64,000 nucleotides of DNA. Source: an uncultured Phascolarctobacterium sp. (lineage in GTDB: Bacteria > Bacillota > Negativicutes > Acidaminococcales > Acidaminococcaceae). The stretch is from positions 3,343 to 67,342 of the forward strand of contig NZ_CALDXR010000005.1 of NCBI RefSeq assembly GCF_937920985.1, given 5' to 3'. Within the stretch, counting starts at the first letter, position 1. Each line of letters starts with the position of its first letter. Under the pieces are notes generated by a model. That model did no database searches. It was not told the origin of the DNA and saw only the letters and a list, made by a program, of their open reading frames with translations. A program made the position numbers and the translations under genes. Below are positions 1-9,635 of this stretch, piece by piece.

Positions 1-36
1 CAATATTAATGTATTTTGCATAGGTTAGTCAATAAA

Positions 37-333
37 CTATTTTGCAATACACCTATGTACGCCTTCAAAATAAACTTTCAGCTTCTTATCATCAAAAATA
101 TTCTTATATATTTTCAATAAAACCTGCAAATATTTCAAGGCTCTTTTACTATCACCAAACACCAGACATACATCTACCATATGCTTAACAGCATCAGCTA
201 TTTCTATTTTCTTATAAGCGTTTTTATCTCCAGCAAGCAGAATTACGTAAAACTTTTCTTTCGTATAGTATTTTTTTTCAATTTTTGCTAATAGTGCCTT
301 AACGGCACAACACTCTACATCCACATTTTGCAT
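37..333 (-). CDS. small helical protein of unknown function, last gene seen of the dynamin operon
   Basis: 98 residues, complete at both ends. I do not recognise the family. The sequence is Lys-rich and predicted mostly helical, with no signal peptide and no obvious membrane segment; alternating hydrophobic positions in residues 40-75 would suit a TPR-like helical pair, which is inference. It lies 14 bp after the coiled-coil membrane protein gene on the same strand and is the most promoter-distal gene visible of the dynamin operon. The operon may continue past the left edge of the window. Confidence 0.6.
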   Translation of the reverse strand: MQNVDVECCAVKALLAKIEKKYYTKEKFYVILLAGDKNAYKKIEIADAVKHMVDVCLVFGDSKRALKYLQVLLKIYKNIFDDKKLKVYFEGVHRCIAK

Positions 334-347
334 AAAATATCTCCATA

Positions 348-1184
348 CTACTTCAATTCCAAACTCAGCTTCGATAAAATTTCCATATCCTTTTCGGATA
401 AACTAGTATAATGCTTGCGCAGCCCTTCCAATTCTTCGATGTAATTAGTATTTTGAGTTTTAATTTCCGCCAAGCTTTTTTCAATATTTTCGCTCAATTG
501 TCCGCAGTCTTCTTCAATATCTTCTATAAAATCACCAAATTCATCTCTATGCCTCTTTATTTCTTTAGCACATTTCCCAGCAACTTCATTTATTTTATCC
601 AAGACACTAAGCTGGCTCTCAATGCTATCCAAAGAAGCTTTGTTGCGGTCGCTGATTTGTTTTATAGCATCGGATTTTTTATTGAACTTATCCTCAACTT
701 CCCTCCTAATCTTATTTACCATTCCAATCTGATCATCTAATTTGCTAGCGATAAGTTTATTGGATTGAATCAGCTTTTGATCAATTCCACTAAATCGTTC
801 AAGCAAAATCAGATTAGCATTTTCACATTGCTTTCTTTCTTCTTGAACACATTCTATCAAAGAAGTTAGCTTTTCCATAACAGCAGCATTATTCTGACTG
901 CTTTGTATTTGCTGTTCCTGTAGTTTTGAAGAAACTTCTTTTATTTTTTCATCAACAAGCTTCACGACATCATCTTTATTCGAAAGAGCTTGTTTCATAA
1001 GCTCATTTTGATTCTCGATAGCAGCATAAATATTATCAATTCCAAGCTTTAAAAATATACTACTAGCCGCTGATAAAAAGATAACCAAAATATAACCATA
1101 AACTCCATCCATAGGATGCACTAATGAATATACCGTAAAAATGCTGCCCAACAAAGCTCCAGCACACAAAATACTACCTTTCAT
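348..1184 (-). CDS. membrane-anchored coiled-coil protein of the dynamin operon
   Basis: 278 residues. Two hydrophobic segments at about residues 4-22 and 28-48 form an N-terminal hairpin anchor. The rest, about residues 55-275, is one long hydrophilic coiled coil rich in Glu, Lys, Gln and Asn, without Pro-rich breaks. There is no enzymatic motif. The start overlaps the end of the preceding gene by 11 bp, which implies translational coupling. The layout resembles membrane-tethered scaffolds that sit beside bacterial dynamins. A role as a membrane adaptor for the three GTPases is inference from operon membership only. Confidence 0.7.
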   Translation of the reverse strand: MKGSILCAGALLGSIFTVYSLVHPMDGVYGYILVIFLSAASSIFLKLGIDNIYAAIENQNELMKQALSNKDDVVKLVDEKIKEVSSKLQEQQIQSSQNNAAVMEKLTSLIECVQEERKQCENANLILLERFSGIDQKLIQSNKLIASKLDDQIGMVNKIRREVEDKFNKKSDAIKQISDRNKASLDSIESQLSVLDKINEVAGKCAKEIKRHRDEFGDFIEDIEEDCGQLSENIEKSLAEIKTQNTNYIEELEGLRKHYTSLSEKDMEILSKLSLELK

Positions 1185-2292
1185 TTAATAAACCTCTCAT
1201 CCTTTTATAATTCTGCATCAGCCTTTTGCTTAAAATATCAGTTATGTCATTTTCGACAAAGCTGTTAAATAGAACAGTAAATTCTGCCCGCATACCATAT
1301 AACTCGTTGCCTTTATCATTTACAGCCTTATTATATTCTGCTTCCGTTAAGCACCTGCCTATAGAAACTTTTGTAAAACGTGAATTCTTAAATTTTTTTC
1401 TATAGCAGCTCCTAAGCTTATCAGCAGCCAAATTTATCTCCGTGTCTTTATCGCAAAAACACAATTTGCTGTCATCCATTTTTTCAAGATAGATGTCTAT
1501 AAACTCATATACTCCCCCCTTCTTGGTAGCAGGAAACAGTTTCTCTTCAGCTAGCATAGAAAAATACTGCCATATTGGTTTTTTCAAATGTACTGCCATC
1601 GCAAATAAGCTATAGCTAGTCAAGGCATCCTTAAATTTTATGGATAAGATTCCGTCATCAAATCTTAAATCTTCAAGTATAAACTCAAAGTCTGCCTCCA
1701 GATCTTTTATACCTTCTGCAAATGCATCCATATCCCTGACAAGCTGCTGCTGCCAATACAATAACGAAGCTTCCTTCCATCCAAAAACTTTAGCAATATC
1801 ATTAGCACTGGTTACAGTAATAATAGAATACCCTAAATCAGAATACTTTCTCTTTGCCTGTTGAACATCCTCGCCAGCCTTTAAAAGATCTGAATAAGCT
1901 TGATTCCGTGGCAAATCCATAATAGCTATACAAATATGACTGCCTTGATATTTTCGTCTAAGCTCTTCTATTTTTTTATATGTAGACTCCCTGCAGAAAG
2001 GTGCTTCTTCAAAAAATATGATATTTTTAACGTCTATTTCCTCCATCTCAAAATTCTCTGCTGGAAAATATATATATGTACAAGGCAGTGTTTTAGAACA
2101 TTGAAAAAACAACTTGTCCTTATCTGCGTGAACCTCTGATTTAAAGCCATATTTTAACACAATATTATGTTTGGACAGAGTGCTTATCGGCTGTAAAGAA
2201 ACGTTTTCCAGCAGCCATTTCAAAAAAACATAGCGAGAATTATCTCCAACGAAAAGCCATTGCTCCAAATACTTAACACATTTCTGTTTCAT
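1174..2292 (-). CDS. protein of unknown function encoded between the GTPases and the coiled-coil protein
   Basis: 372 residues, soluble by appearance, family not recognised. The N-terminal 170 residues alternate hydrophobic strand-like and helical stretches and contain a DLP motif near residue 126. No P-loop is present, so a degenerate GTPase or Rossmann-like domain is possible but unproven. The C-terminal half is mostly helical and charged. The start overlaps the dynamin-like gene upstream by 20 bp, so the two are almost certainly cotranslated. No catalytic motif was found. It could be a partner or effector of the GTPases. Confidence 0.65.
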   Translation of the reverse strand: MKQKCVKYLEQWLFVGDNSRYVFLKWLLENVSLQPISTLSKHNIVLKYGFKSEVHADKDKLFFQCSKTLPCTYIYFPAENFEMEEIDVKNIIFFEEAPFCRESTYKKIEELRRKYQGSHICIAIMDLPRNQAYSDLLKAGEDVQQAKRKYSDLGYSIITVTSANDIAKVFGWKEASLLYWQQQLVRDMDAFAEGIKDLEADFEFILEDLRFDDGILSIKFKDALTSYSLFAMAVHLKKPIWQYFSMLAEEKLFPATKKGGVYEFIDIYLEKMDDSKLCFCDKDTEINLAADKLRSCYRKKFKNSRFTKVSIGRCLTEAEYNKAVNDKGNELYGMRAEFTVLFNSFVENDITDILSKRLMQNYKRMRGLLNER

Positions 2293-4639
2293 TGTTATTA
2301 TCCAATCTCGACTTAAGCTCTAAAGCAGCTTGAAGCTTCACAGCTACCTCTTCCGGACTAAGCAGCAAAATCTCCTCTAATTTATTTTGCTCTTTACTGA
2401 TTAAAAGCATTTTTGACTCCAGCTTCTTATTCACATACAACTCTACCATATCGGTTACAGAATCCAGATAGTCTTCTATTAAATCAGGCAACGTTGCCAA
2501 CATAGATTTTTCAAATAAAATTCTTGTATTTTCACGCCATTTTTTTAAAGCTGCATTTTTAGCTTCTTTTTTAATAGCTGCTTCTTTACCTGCTATTTGC
2601 TCTTCAAGCCGTTTTTCATCTACGCATAAACTTTCCATATATGCTTTTTGCTTCGCCTGTTCATTTCTGAACAGTCCAAGCTGACATTTTTCTTCATAGG
2701 CCTTCTGTTGAACTGCTAGCATATTTTTTCTCAGCTCTTCTTTTTGACGCATATAAATACTGCGATACTCTAAATTTTCCTCCAACCTGGGAGGAGCATC
2801 AAAGCAACTGCCTAATTTTTGTCCCCAATATTCTAACGTAAGATAATCAAGCATCCCTGTAGTATCATTTTGTCTGATCTGGTTAGAGATATTTCTGCCA
2901 GTTTCAATAATCTTTGTTGCCTTTACAATTCTTCTTTTAGTTGCATATACCTTGCCCATATTTCCTAGCTTATTCAATATATCAGCAGTACCTTTACCTT
3001 TTTGAATAATTTTCGAAGCCTTTTCCGTCACACCAACGAGCTTCCCCATATATTTAGTGACTTTTCCAGATTTAGTTAGAGCACCTGATGGCAGTAAAAT
3101 CATAGCCCAATCTGCTATATTACCTACAAACTTACCTACATCAGATGGCTGCATGCCTTCAGGCATAACCTGTATCATCTCAGGAATATACTCACCAAGT
3201 GCAGAATCCTCAGCCCTAATCTCTTGAAGCTGTTTATTCAATTCTTTTAAAGAGTTTACTAACTCCAAATATTCAGGTGAGTTTTCGGCCTGTTGAATAT
3301 TAAAAGCTAATGTTTCCTTGGCATCGCAAATATTTGAAAGGTTATTTTTTAAATTAACCAATTCATCATTCCTGCAAGCAACAAGTTCATCCATATTATC
3401 TATTTCAGGAACTTCCAGATTCTCCATATCAGCTGTTGTAAAAACCTCATTTTTATTAATATCTGCCAAAAGAGGCGTAACATTGCTATTAAGGTAATTA
3501 ATAGCCTGCGCTGCTGTCTGATGTTGTAATCTGCTCAAAAGGGCTTTCATTTCATTGACATTGTCAATATCTCTAGCTTCAGAAATTTCAGCTGCTGCAC
3601 TATCAACATAGCCTTCAATGGCGTTGCGGTAAGATTTTTTTAATCTTCTTACATCTGCTGCAACTTGCTCCTGTAAGTTGCTCCGCTCAGTATCACATTT
3701 CTGCTTTAACCAATCCAATCTATTCTCGGCATCTTGTTTTTTTCTATTAATTTCATCTAATGCATTTCTCTGCTTTAATTGCAGGTTCAAAACAGCTTCT
3801 GATAATCTTTTACTATATTTCTGCTTAAAAAACGCCAATTGATATGCAAAATCTTTTAAGCGGTATTTTTCTACATCGCTTCCTAAATTCTTTAATACAT
3901 CTTGTATTGAAGTTATATTATCATACCTAGAAGCTCCTGGAATATTAGATACGTGGAAAATAGCACCAATACAAATTTTCTCCTGCTGCAATATATGTAC
4001 ATCATTGGCAATTAATTCATTGATGCTTTCCTCGGCAGTATTAACCAAATCGCAATGAGTTCGAACGAACGCCAGATTAAATCCATGCTCCTGCATATAG
4101 CTAAGCTTTTCTATATCTACTTTAGACGGAGCATTACCAGTAACATACACAATCCTTGAAGCTAAAATTAAAGATTGTGCCAATAATTGTTCATGGCGTT
4201 CTATCAAAGTATTTACACCAGGAGTATCCAGTAAAATTAAGCCTGACTTTAGCATGTCGCTATCTACAAAGATTTCTATATGCTCTAAATCCTTAATATT
4301 ATAGGCAGATTCATTACCCTTTTGAATAATATCAGCCACTTCTTCTATATTGATCTCCTGCTTACTGCCATTTGTAGAAACCACTATCGCTTTTTCCTGC
4401 TTTCCATAGCGTATATATGTCAGCAAAGGCGTAGTTTCCATTGTCCCCTGAGGTAAAATAGCTCTTCCAATGATATTGTTAATGAGATAGGATTTGCCAG
4501 CAGAAAACTGCCCCACAAAAGCGACAAAATATTCTCCGCTTTCGTAAACCGCTTTCATATTCTCCAATACTTCCCTATCTCTGGCGCAATCAAGATATTG
4601 TGCTGTCTCTATTAACGTATTGAAATCCAAATTTTCCAT
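2273..4639 (-). CDS. dynamin-like GTPase, third of three in the operon
   Basis: 788 residues, the size of bacterial dynamin-like proteins. The GTPase domain is N-terminal: G1 GQFSAGKS at residues 43-50, a G2 threonine in METTP near residues 68-71, and G3 DTPG at 138-141. The G4 site reads THCD at 194-197 instead of N/TKxD, so the lysine is missing. A long helical region follows, and a hydrophobic stretch around residues 490-510 could be a membrane paddle. More helices complete the C-terminal bundle. The gene lies 4 bp after the second dynamin-like gene and overlaps the next gene. Families of this kind remodel or fuse membranes on GTP hydrolysis; its own target is unknown. Confidence 0.85.
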   Translation of the reverse strand: MENLDFNTLIETAQYLDCARDREVLENMKAVYESGEYFVAFVGQFSAGKSYLINNIIGRAILPQGTMETTPLLTYIRYGKQEKAIVVSTNGSKQEINIEEVADIIQKGNESAYNIKDLEHIEIFVDSDMLKSGLILLDTPGVNTLIERHEQLLAQSLILASRIVYVTGNAPSKVDIEKLSYMQEHGFNLAFVRTHCDLVNTAEESINELIANDVHILQQEKICIGAIFHVSNIPGASRYDNITSIQDVLKNLGSDVEKYRLKDFAYQLAFFKQKYSKRLSEAVLNLQLKQRNALDEINRKKQDAENRLDWLKQKCDTERSNLQEQVAADVRRLKKSYRNAIEGYVDSAAAEISEARDIDNVNEMKALLSRLQHQTAAQAINYLNSNVTPLLADINKNEVFTTADMENLEVPEIDNMDELVACRNDELVNLKNNLSNICDAKETLAFNIQQAENSPEYLELVNSLKELNKQLQEIRAEDSALGEYIPEMIQVMPEGMQPSDVGKFVGNIADWAMILLPSGALTKSGKVTKYMGKLVGVTEKASKIIQKGKGTADILNKLGNMGKVYATKRRIVKATKIIETGRNISNQIRQNDTTGMLDYLTLEYWGQKLGSCFDAPPRLEENLEYRSIYMRQKEELRKNMLAVQQKAYEEKCQLGLFRNEQAKQKAYMESLCVDEKRLEEQIAGKEAAIKKEAKNAALKKWRENTRILFEKSMLATLPDLIEDYLDSVTDMVELYVNKKLESKMLLISKEQNKLEEILLLSPEEVAVKLQAALELKSRLDNNNETEMC

Positions 4640-4643
4640 GGTA

Positions 4644-7004
4644 TCAGTATTTCCCTCCTATAATGCTACTTTGTCTAATATATCCTTGAAGGCTGCTTTG
4701 CAACTCAGTTTTTAAATCAATCCCCGCTTCCATCAATTTGCCAATCTCCTCCAAAGAAGTCTCTATTTCCTTGAGTCTGTTATCTCTGTCCTTTCCATTA
4801 GTATGAATAACGTTAACAATATGAGCAAGCCTTTCTTCGCACTCAGTCAATTCGTTATCAATGCTTCTAGCAACGATTTCCTTAACAGCTTCTAGATACT
4901 TATTTTTTTGTCCGTCTAATACTTTTTTTAACAAATTCTCCAAATCATCACTACGTTCCTCAACATATTTTTTGATTTGCTTCTTTAGCAACCTGCATTC
5001 TTTCTTAGAACTGGCATTTATGTTATCTTGAATTTTTTCGTTTAAATCTTGAATTTTTTCGAACAAAGCATCTTTTTGCTTGTCATTTCTTTCAAGCAAG
5101 CTTCTAAAATAACTGCTATCCAATTCCGGATTATTAATTTTAGTAAGTTCTATATTTATTTCTTCTAATTCTCTATTAATTATTTCGATTTTACCATCTC
5201 TTTCCTCAATTGCATTATCATGTGCTTCACTGTATATGCGCTTCACTGTTTGAGTATCCTTCTTTTTTCCACAAAAAACTTTAACAATAACACCAAACAC
5301 ACCTTTTCTATCTCGATAATACTCTTCTGTTCCGTAGCTTATTTCTTTAGGAGGAATAGGGAAGTTATCAATAATATAATTTCTTCGCTCTTGCAGTTCC
5401 CGCTTTCTACTCTTTAAGTCATCTATTAATGATTCCTTACGGCTTGTTGCGGATATTTTCTGCTGTAAATCTTCTGTCCCATTATTGATTTTAGCTATTT
5501 CAGCTTCAAGCTCTTCTATTTGATTGTTAAAGCTCTGAATATTAGCAGATATATTTATTTCTTTAATTTCAAAACGCTTATTTAAATTAATATCTAAAGA
5601 TGCATCGTGTATAGCATTAAACTTTTGATCTAAGTCAGATAAATAGTCATAGCATTTATTCTGAGCTATTTCAAGAATCTCACTGTATACATCATCTTGA
5701 ATATTTCTAATTAAATGCCTATATTTTCTATCAAGAATATCTTCTAAATCATCAGCAAAATTACACAACTCCTCCGGATCATCCAATAGCTTGATTTCGT
5801 CACTAATATTTTCTTGAATCCTCTCAATATTGCTACCGATAGCATTTTTCATACGACTAATAGATGCAACTATTTCTCCGCGAATAGGCTCTAATATACT
5901 CTTTTTATTGCGTTCCAATTCCTTTTGCTGCTTCTCTACAGCCTCCTTTTCTTTCAAAAAATCTTCTGCTATTTCTTTATTGCTAAGGCCCTGTTTTTCA
6001 TCGTCTAAAGTATCCTTAAGACGTTTAAGTGATTCTATAGACTTATTTACCGGCTCAAGCAGCTGGTCACGTGTGCGTTCTCCAGTTGTAAGATATTCCA
6101 TAAGTCTGTCTTCAAAAGCCTTCATCTTAGAGATTTCTTCAAGTTCAGAGCGTCTAGCCTTAGTTGTTACTACTTCACCATTTTGATATTGGTAGTTTTT
6201 ATCTCTGGCAGCCAGGGCTGCGTTAGCTGCTACAGGCCATATTTCGGGAATCTCATTTTCCTCAGGAAATTTTTTATGATAGCTATCCTTTAAATCATTT
6301 ATTACACTTTCAACAGTAACATTTTCAGAAGGATTGATTACATTTATTTTATTCAACACAAAAAATATGTTTTTCGACTTGCTCCTTAACTCTTCCAAAT
6401 GTTCAAAATCACTTTTAGAACCTGGATGATCTGCACTAAACATAAATATAGCTGCATGTGACTTCTCAATCTGCCTACGAGTGATTTCCAAATGGTTAGC
6501 AGCTATACCATTTAAACCCGGGCTATCTACTAGCATGATGCCATTTTTTAAATACTCAGACTCCAAAAAAAGATCAACATGATCTACAGAAAGCGCAACG
6601 CCCTCCTTTCCCATATTGCTTTTCGTACTAACAACATTAGCAACACTATCCAGAGTTAGCTCTTTAAGCACTTCTTGATGACCATCATTATAGTAAACAA
6701 TTCCTGCTTCTCCATTAGGTGCTTCTGTAGAATGACGTAAAAAATTAACGGTAGCCGTAGTTTCACTTGTAAAAGACGGCAGTATACGCATTCCCATCAG
6801 AGCATTTAAAAAAGTAGATTTTCCAGCGCTAAATTCACCTACCAGCACAATGCTAAATAACCCTTTTTCCACATTATCTACTAACTTCTTCAAATTATCT
6901 GCAGATTCACTTTTCCCCTGTTTTATTAATACATCTATGGTTCTATTAATATAATCCACTACTATTTGTTTGCGTTTATTGTAATCTTGTAAATAGTTAT
7001 ACAT
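4644..7004 (-). CDS. dynamin-like GTPase, second of three in the operon
   Basis: 786 residues from the ATG at 7004, which has a GAGG ribosome site 7 bases upstream; a start at 7034 would lie inside the upstream gene with no ribosome site. G1 GEFSAGKST is at residues 56-64, G2 SETTAT near 80, and G3 DSPG at 160-163. G4 reads NKIN at 218-221, so the aspartate that selects guanine is Asn. Long coiled coils flank a short insert around residues 540-575: a YYRDR motif, a hydrophobic stretch, then GKKK. The first GTPase of the operon has a similar insert. The start overlaps the upstream gene by 8 bp. It is probably a paralogous partner that hetero-oligomerises (inference). Confidence 0.87.
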   Translation of the reverse strand: MYNYLQDYNKRKQIVVDYINRTIDVLIKQGKSESADNLKKLVDNVEKGLFSIVLVGEFSAGKSTFLNALMGMRILPSFTSETTATVNFLRHSTEAPNGEAGIVYYNDGHQEVLKELTLDSVANVVSTKSNMGKEGVALSVDHVDLFLESEYLKNGIMLVDSPGLNGIAANHLEITRRQIEKSHAAIFMFSADHPGSKSDFEHLEELRSKSKNIFFVLNKINVINPSENVTVESVINDLKDSYHKKFPEENEIPEIWPVAANAALAARDKNYQYQNGEVVTTKARRSELEEISKMKAFEDRLMEYLTTGERTRDQLLEPVNKSIESLKRLKDTLDDEKQGLSNKEIAEDFLKEKEAVEKQQKELERNKKSILEPIRGEIVASISRMKNAIGSNIERIQENISDEIKLLDDPEELCNFADDLEDILDRKYRHLIRNIQDDVYSEILEIAQNKCYDYLSDLDQKFNAIHDASLDINLNKRFEIKEINISANIQSFNNQIEELEAEIAKINNGTEDLQQKISATSRKESLIDDLKSRKRELQERRNYIIDNFPIPPKEISYGTEEYYRDRKGVFGVIVKVFCGKKKDTQTVKRIYSEAHDNAIEERDGKIEIINRELEEINIELTKINNPELDSSYFRSLLERNDKQKDALFEKIQDLNEKIQDNINASSKKECRLLKKQIKKYVEERSDDLENLLKKVLDGQKNKYLEAVKEIVARSIDNELTECEERLAHIVNVIHTNGKDRDNRLKEIETSLEEIGKLMEAGIDLKTELQSSLQGYIRQSSIIGGKY

Positions 7005-9279
7005 TTTTACACCTCGTATTTTTAATAATTTCATTTATTTTTTCTATTACAGACTTTAGATTACTTATTGATGATTGTAATTCTGGTGCTTTTTCTAGTT
7101 TACATTGTTCAACCCACGAAAGCTTTTGCTGAACAGCCTCCCTATATCTTTCTAAGGCCCAAGCAATAAGCTTCTTTCGTTGATTCTTTAATTCATTATC
7201 CATATTATCCTGTATTTGCCGACTCGCTATTTCATCAAAATACTTTTTAACATGGTCTTCCATATTTTTTATGCGATTATAAAGATATTCTCTTTCTGCT
7301 TTTTTCATAGCAAGCTCATCTGTAGCTTTTTGAATCTCCAGTTGGCGATTCAATTCTTCTATTTCCTTAGCTATTCTTGCTAAAATTGCACCTTGAGATT
7401 CTTTCTCTTTGCTAAGTCGCGTAAGTCTTCTTTCTGCAGCACCTTTTTGGCTTGTTATCCGATCAATAGCTTTTATAGCAATATTCAATATTTCTTGTTT
7501 TTTTGCATCCCACGCCTTTCCTGCACTATCATCCTGTACAGTACGATAACCAGTACATTTCTTTTGTCCCAAAAGCCAATTTGTTATAGAAGAACCAAAG
7601 CCTGTTCTATCTCTATAATAGGTGTATTCTTCCTCATATTCTCTCTTATCAGGCCTTCTTCCCAACCTGTTTAAATCATCTTGCTTTTTTTTCTTTCTAT
7701 CAGCTAATTCTTGCCTACAATAATTTACTTCTTTGGCAGCATCGATAGTATCCCTCTCTATTCTCTCTTGTTCTACCTGAAGGCTAAACTCTGCTTCCCT
7801 ACTTTCTTCTAATTGCCTCTGCAATCTATGAGCCCTGTCATTAATGACATTATTATAACTAAGCTTGCTTCTTTCATTGTATATTTCCAGCTTAGGAAAA
7901 TCTTTGCATTTTATGCCACTATACTCGGATACTTGGGCTAAGACAATTTGGTATAAGGCACCAAAGCTATTTTTTAAATTAGTAATAACTTCAGAATTAA
8001 GTAAATCAAGACTATTATTTATATTATTCGTCAGTTCCTCATTTACCTTATCTAATTCATTTATTTTTTTACAGCTATTTATCTTAGCAAATGTTTCTCT
8101 CAGTATTCTATTAATACTATCTTCTATATTTTTTAAGTTATCTTTGCTGATATACCTTACTTTATCTACAATGTAGTTTTCCAAATACTTTTTATGCTTC
8201 GGAATATTATTATTTATTTTATTTTTTAACAACTCTAATCGTTTTATAGAGCTTTGCTCTTGAGCTTCTTTCAACACATCTTCTGCATGCTTGTGCTCTA
8301 GCTCTATATATTTCAAAAGCTCTTGCAGCCAATTATTAATTGCCCAAGCAGTATCCCCATATTGTAAAGAGGTTAAATTTTCTTCCTTAAATTGAGCTTC
8401 CATTATCTTTTCAAAAGAATCAAACCTAGACTTTTGTGCAAGATCTTTTCGTTCTGCTTCTGTCAAGTCATGTGTACTACTTGTATACAGTCTCGGAATA
8501 TCAAAATCTGCACTCGCAAGCTTCAATAAAGCAGAAATACCACAAATGGAAAATTTAGCATTTTTTTGTTCAGCAAATATATTCTTTTCCAGAAGCTTTT
8601 TCTGTTCTAAAACTTTTTCTTCTGCTGTTTCTCCTTCATCACTCCTAAGTTCATCAATAAAATTCTGAATAAAAATAAAATTTCTTTGGTAATTCAGCAG
8701 ATATTTAATGAAAGTAATATCCGTTTCTGTTAATCCGCGCTTTTGCAGCAAATAAATACATGCATGTGCTCTCTTAATAATATCAATCGTTATCTCACGA
8801 TGCCCGTCTGTCATTCCGTTGAGGCCAGGAGTATCTAAAATAATGACATCAGCACTACTATTAAAAGTTGGAACAAATATATCAACGCGTTCAATTTCAT
8901 CTACAACTTTATAGTTAACGCTCAAGGTTGTTGTATATTCTTTAAGTTTAGAGAAATTATCTAATGTTAATATTTTACCATTCTTAAAATACACATTTCC
9001 CTTATTTACTCTGGTGTCATTTTCTGGAACATTAATGATTCTAGTAACAACTGCTGTCGTTTCTGTTGTCGCATGATTAAGAATGTCTTTACCCAAAATA
9101 GCATTAATAAACGTAGACTTTCCCGAACTAAACTCACCTACAACAGCAATACGAAACTCTTTATCTAATAGCCGCTCCCTAAATCTTTTTAAATCTGCAT
9201 CAAAATCCGGATAACTATAAAGTTCTTTAATTTCTGCAAGCTTCTCAATACACTTTAGATAATCCTGCTGTAAAGCCAT
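6997..9279 (-). CDS. dynamin-like GTPase, first gene of the operon
   Basis: 760 residues from the ATG at 9279, preceded by GAGGG at 8-base spacing. G1 GEFSSGKST is at residues 48-56, G2 TTETTAVVT near 71-79, and G3 DTPG at 149-152. G4 reads NFID at 206-209, with Phe in place of Lys. The middle is helical, and a YYRDR...GQKK insert near residues 540-570 contains a short hydrophobic stretch that could contact lipid. It is the promoter-proximal gene of the tightly packed operon running leftwards. The neighbouring promoter and the dead XRE gene upstream suggest that its control changed recently. Confidence 0.87.
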   Translation of the reverse strand: MALQQDYLKCIEKLAEIKELYSYPDFDADLKRFRERLLDKEFRIAVVGEFSSGKSTFINAILGKDILNHATTETTAVVTRIINVPENDTRVNKGNVYFKNGKILTLDNFSKLKEYTTTLSVNYKVVDEIERVDIFVPTFNSSADVIILDTPGLNGMTDGHREITIDIIKRAHACIYLLQKRGLTETDITFIKYLLNYQRNFIFIQNFIDELRSDEGETAEEKVLEQKKLLEKNIFAEQKNAKFSICGISALLKLASADFDIPRLYTSSTHDLTEAERKDLAQKSRFDSFEKIMEAQFKEENLTSLQYGDTAWAINNWLQELLKYIELEHKHAEDVLKEAQEQSSIKRLELLKNKINNNIPKHKKYLENYIVDKVRYISKDNLKNIEDSINRILRETFAKINSCKKINELDKVNEELTNNINNSLDLLNSEVITNLKNSFGALYQIVLAQVSEYSGIKCKDFPKLEIYNERSKLSYNNVINDRAHRLQRQLEESREAEFSLQVEQERIERDTIDAAKEVNYCRQELADRKKKKQDDLNRLGRRPDKREYEEEYTYYRDRTGFGSSITNWLLGQKKCTGYRTVQDDSAGKAWDAKKQEILNIAIKAIDRITSQKGAAERRLTRLSKEKESQGAILARIAKEIEELNRQLEIQKATDELAMKKAEREYLYNRIKNMEDHVKKYFDEIASRQIQDNMDNELKNQRKKLIAWALERYREAVQQKLSWVEQCKLEKAPELQSSISNLKSVIEKINEIIKNTRCKNV

Positions 9280-9326
9280 AAAAATATCCCTCTTTTCTTC
9301 TAAACAACTATACACATTTTGCTTTA

Positions 9327-9355
9327 ATTATAGACTTCTACATTTCATCCTTCAA
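9327..9355 (-). promoter_or_regulatory. sigma-A promoter of the dynamin operon
   Basis: On the minus strand, TTGAAG (9350-9355), a 17-bp spacer and a perfect TATAAT (9327-9332), about 50 bp before the first dynamin start. The -35 hexamer lies at the 3' end of the decayed XRE gene. Confidence 0.65.
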
Positions 9356-9570
9356 CAACAGCTCAGCCTCAATCTACAACGCATCAGCAATCTGGTACAG
9401 CGTTTCCAGCGAAAAGCTATTGCATCTGTTTCTTCACTCAATCTGCCCAAGATAAGCAGCACTCATACTAATCTGCTCCGCCAGTTTAGCCTGCGTATAG
9501 CCTTTTTTCTTCCTGTAATATGCTATTTTTAAACCAATATTCTATACCGCACAGCAAACAATATCATCAC
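9345..9570 (-). pseudogene. decayed XRE-family regulator, copy 1
   Basis: This stretch aligns along almost its whole length with the intact XRE regulator at 13,113-13,343 on the same strand. Relative to that copy it has a one-base deletion near the start (around 9553-9556), a CGA-to-TGA stop in the segment matching QIERGN, and an AAG-to-TAG stop in the segment matching ALKID. The C-terminal codons have diverged. It cannot make a functional helix-turn-helix protein. Its remnant lies immediately upstream of the dynamin operon. Confidence 0.85.
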
Positions 9571-9598
9571 CCCAAGATTGTTTTTACATATAATGATA

Positions 9599-9635
9599 GC
9601 AGTTTATACAAATTGATTTTTAGGTATATAGTCTG
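9599..9635. repeat. conserved block upstream of the XRE gene, copy 1
   Basis: 37 bp nearly identical to 13,383-13,419, including the shared core AGGTATATAGTCTG. In both copies it lies about 30-40 bp upstream of the XRE start. That suits a promoter/operator element of the XRE gene that was copied with it. Confidence 0.5.
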
